From Cyanobacteria bacterium SW_9_44_58 (lineage in GTDB: Bacteria > Cyanobacteriota > Cyanobacteriia > Cyanobacteriales > Rubidibacteraceae), in contig PXPI01000029.1 of the NCBI GenBank assembly GCA_003021905.1, positions 39,646 to 98,415 of the forward strand: a stretch of 58,770 bases of DNA. The letters are read 5' to 3'. This document shows positions 57,384 through 58,770 of this stretch, piece by piece (the first letter of the stretch is position 1; every line of letters begins with the position of its first letter). The notes under the pieces were generated by a model that was given only the letters and a program-made list of their open reading frames with translations, did not search any database and was not told where the DNA came from. The position numbers and the translations under genes are program-made.

Positions 57384-57765
57384 GAGTGCAAAATTGTAAA
57401 TATTTTTATAATTTTTCTGGTCTTTGGGAAACAAAAATGATATTTCTAAGGAGAAGTTGTTTTCAGTTAAAGATTACGCCTTCGGAAAACGGAAGGCGCC
57501 TACTCTAACCGTTGGTCACAACTATTGCATTGCTCGCTATTTATTTATCTTAACGTTGAATTGAAAACTTACTCAGCTTTGCTGATCATCATGGTAATAA
57601 CTGCCAGATCGATCATGGCCTAAAAGGTCGTGATTTTCCCTAATGTCTAATTTAACTTGACTGACGTACCAGCTTACTTCAGTGAGGAGGAAAAAGCAAC
57701 GTTGCCTTTTCTAGAAAGGGTTGCCATCTCTGACAGTCCAAATTTTAAATGCGGTTTTTATTCCT
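57384..57765. other. Divergent intergenic region between menF and menA
   Basis: Contains a hairpin CGCCTTC (57477-57483) / GAAGGCG (57492-57498) with an 8-base loop in an otherwise AT-rich region. The arms may be part of a dispersed repeat. No clear promoter pair, tRNA or open frame was identified. GAGGAGG at 57693-57699 lies too far from the menA ATG to be its ribosome-binding site. Confidence 0.4.
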
Positions 57766-58677
57766 ATGCGTTTAACTCGTTCCCAAAATCGTCCTGTAAA
57801 AAAAATTAATAAATCATTGTGGATAGCGGCAATTAAGCCTCCCATTTATAGCGTTGCAATTATTCCGATTACCATAGGAACGTTGGTTGCTTATTGTGAA
57901 AACCAATCACTAAATTTGGGTATCTTTTTGTTGTTTTTACTGTCAGGAATTTTGATTATTGCTTGGCTGAATCTAAGTAATGATGTTTTTGACTCGGAAA
58001 CAGGAATTGATATTAATAAAACCACTTCTGTTGTCAATATAACCGGCAATAAATTGCTGGTTTTTTGGATTAGCAATCTTTGCTTAGCATTGGCAATTTT
58101 AGGGTTAAGCGCGATCGCGTGGTTGCAACAAGCCTTCCCTGTCATCGGTTTAGTCTTACTAGCTTGTTTTTTAGGCTATACCTATCAGGGACCCCCGTTT
58201 CGCCTCGGTTATCAAGGATTGGGAGAATTAATTTGTTTTATCTGTTTTGGCCCCATTGCCATTAGTGCTGCCTATTATTCCCAAGCGCAAACATTTAGTT
58301 GGGTAGCGTTAGCCGTCTCCACCCTGATTGGCATCAGTACCTCAATGATTCTATTTTGTTCCCATTTCCATCAAGTAGAAGACGATTTAGCCGCAGGCAA
58401 ACGATCGCCGATTGTACGTTTGGGAACAAAAACCGGTGCTAATGTTTTATTGGGATTAACCGCAAGTATTTTTGCCTTAACCTTAGTTTGGATTTGTTGT
58501 GACTATTTCCCCCTATCAACTCTCCTCATTTTTCTTGGGCTTCCGTGGGCTTATCAATTAGTACGTCACGTAAAACAATATCACGATCAACCGGAAAACG
58601 TTAGCAATTCTAAATTTATTGCTGTCCAATTTTATATTTGGAGTAGTTTTTTCCTGGGCTTAGGATTCATCTTATAG
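57766..58677 (+). CDS. menA: 1,4-dihydroxy-2-naphthoate phytyltransferase
   Basis: Adds the phytyl chain to dihydroxynaphthoate in phylloquinone synthesis; UbiA-type membrane prenyltransferase. 303 residues from the ATG at 57766 (a TTG 45 bases upstream is less likely). About eight membrane helices. First acidic motif LSNDVFDSETGIDIN (NDxxD) and second HFHQVEDDLAAGKRSPIVRL, as required for prenyl diphosphate binding. Divergent from menF. Confidence 0.93.
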   Translation: MRLTRSQNRPVKKINKSLWIAAIKPPIYSVAIIPITIGTLVAYCENQSLNLGIFLLFLLSGILIIAWLNLSNDVFDSETGIDINKTTSVVNITGNKLLVFWISNLCLALAILGLSAIAWLQQAFPVIGLVLLACFLGYTYQGPPFRLGYQGLGELICFICFGPIAISAAYYSQAQTFSWVALAVSTLIGISTSMILFCSHFHQVEDDLAAGKRSPIVRLGTKTGANVLLGLTASIFALTLVWICCDYFPLSTLLIFLGLPWAYQLVRHVKQYHDQPENVSNSKFIAVQFYIWSSFFLGLGFIL

Positions 58678-58770
58678 CAATTCTCGAATTCATAAGGTAC
58701 AGTAACAACAGTGAGTAAACCAATTCCGAATATCTTGATTAGTTACTTTTAGCATCGCCTCTGTAATCGC

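Noticed and set aside
1-58770. CRISPR arrays, rRNA or tRNA genes, prophage
   Set aside because: No regularly spaced direct repeats, no conserved rRNA words and no complete cloverleaf were seen; no phage genes.

Overview
The window is a stretch of cyanobacterial chromosome, almost entirely coding. It is littered with the HIP1 octamer GCGATCGC. RNA polymerase beta-prime is split into rpoC1 and rpoC2. dnaE stops inside a DnaE split intein. There are genes for plastoquinone/tocopherol ring methylation and for phylloquinone synthesis (menF, menA), plus a nickel superoxide dismutase. The gene set fits a unicellular marine or hypersaline cyanobacterium; a Halothece/Dactylococcopsis-type relative is a guess, not something the sequence proves.

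Layout. 1-8.6 kb: purD diverges from dnaE-N (split intein), followed on the minus strand by an MPBQ/MSBQ methyltransferase, metE and coaE. 8.6-15 kb: a PAS/degenerate-GGDEF/EAL protein, hemD and uvrA, all minus. 15-19.3 kb: sodN (Ni-SOD) with a strong terminator, an alpha/beta hydrolase, a hypothetical gene, dtd, a lipoprotein with an Arg/Ser tail, and a short DUF1517-like gene broken by a frameshift. 19.3-20.75 kb: a stand-alone IS200/IS605-type tnpB whose two ends carry the same subterminal hairpin. 20.8-31 kb: a Crp-type regulator, then a phototaxis/chemotaxis cluster (CheW, hybrid CheA, a soluble multi-GAF receptor with cyanobacteriochrome-like domains, a truncated CheW-like gene, and a divergent PatA-type response regulator). 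The receptor gene carries an in-frame stop near its 5' end. 31-34.6 kb: endonuclease V, hisD, rpsT (with a 5'-leader hairpin) and tatD. 34.6-44 kb: rpoB-rpoC1-rpoC2, ending in a good intrinsic terminator. 44-50.5 kb (minus): purC, an Omp85/BamA protein, lpxC, fabZ, lpxA and lpxB, an outer-membrane and lipid A block. 50.5-58.7 kb: small membrane and hypothetical genes, an ABA4-like protein, a DUF1995 protein, cysteine desulfurase, hflX, and divergent menF and menA.

How they work together. Most of the window is housekeeping in conserved cyanobacterial neighbourhoods (rpsT-tatD-rpoBC1C2; bamA-lpxC-fabZ-lpxA-lpxB; menF/menA). The accessory parts are the tnpB element and the taxis cluster. The latter has a receptor, CheA-REC, CheW and a PatA-type regulator but no separate CheY, and its receptor would read bilin or other ligands through tandem GAF domains. 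Two genes (the receptor and the DUF1517-like gene) look interrupted; each interruption is a single event that could be real decay, recoding or a base error. No rRNA, tRNA, CRISPR array or prophage was found.
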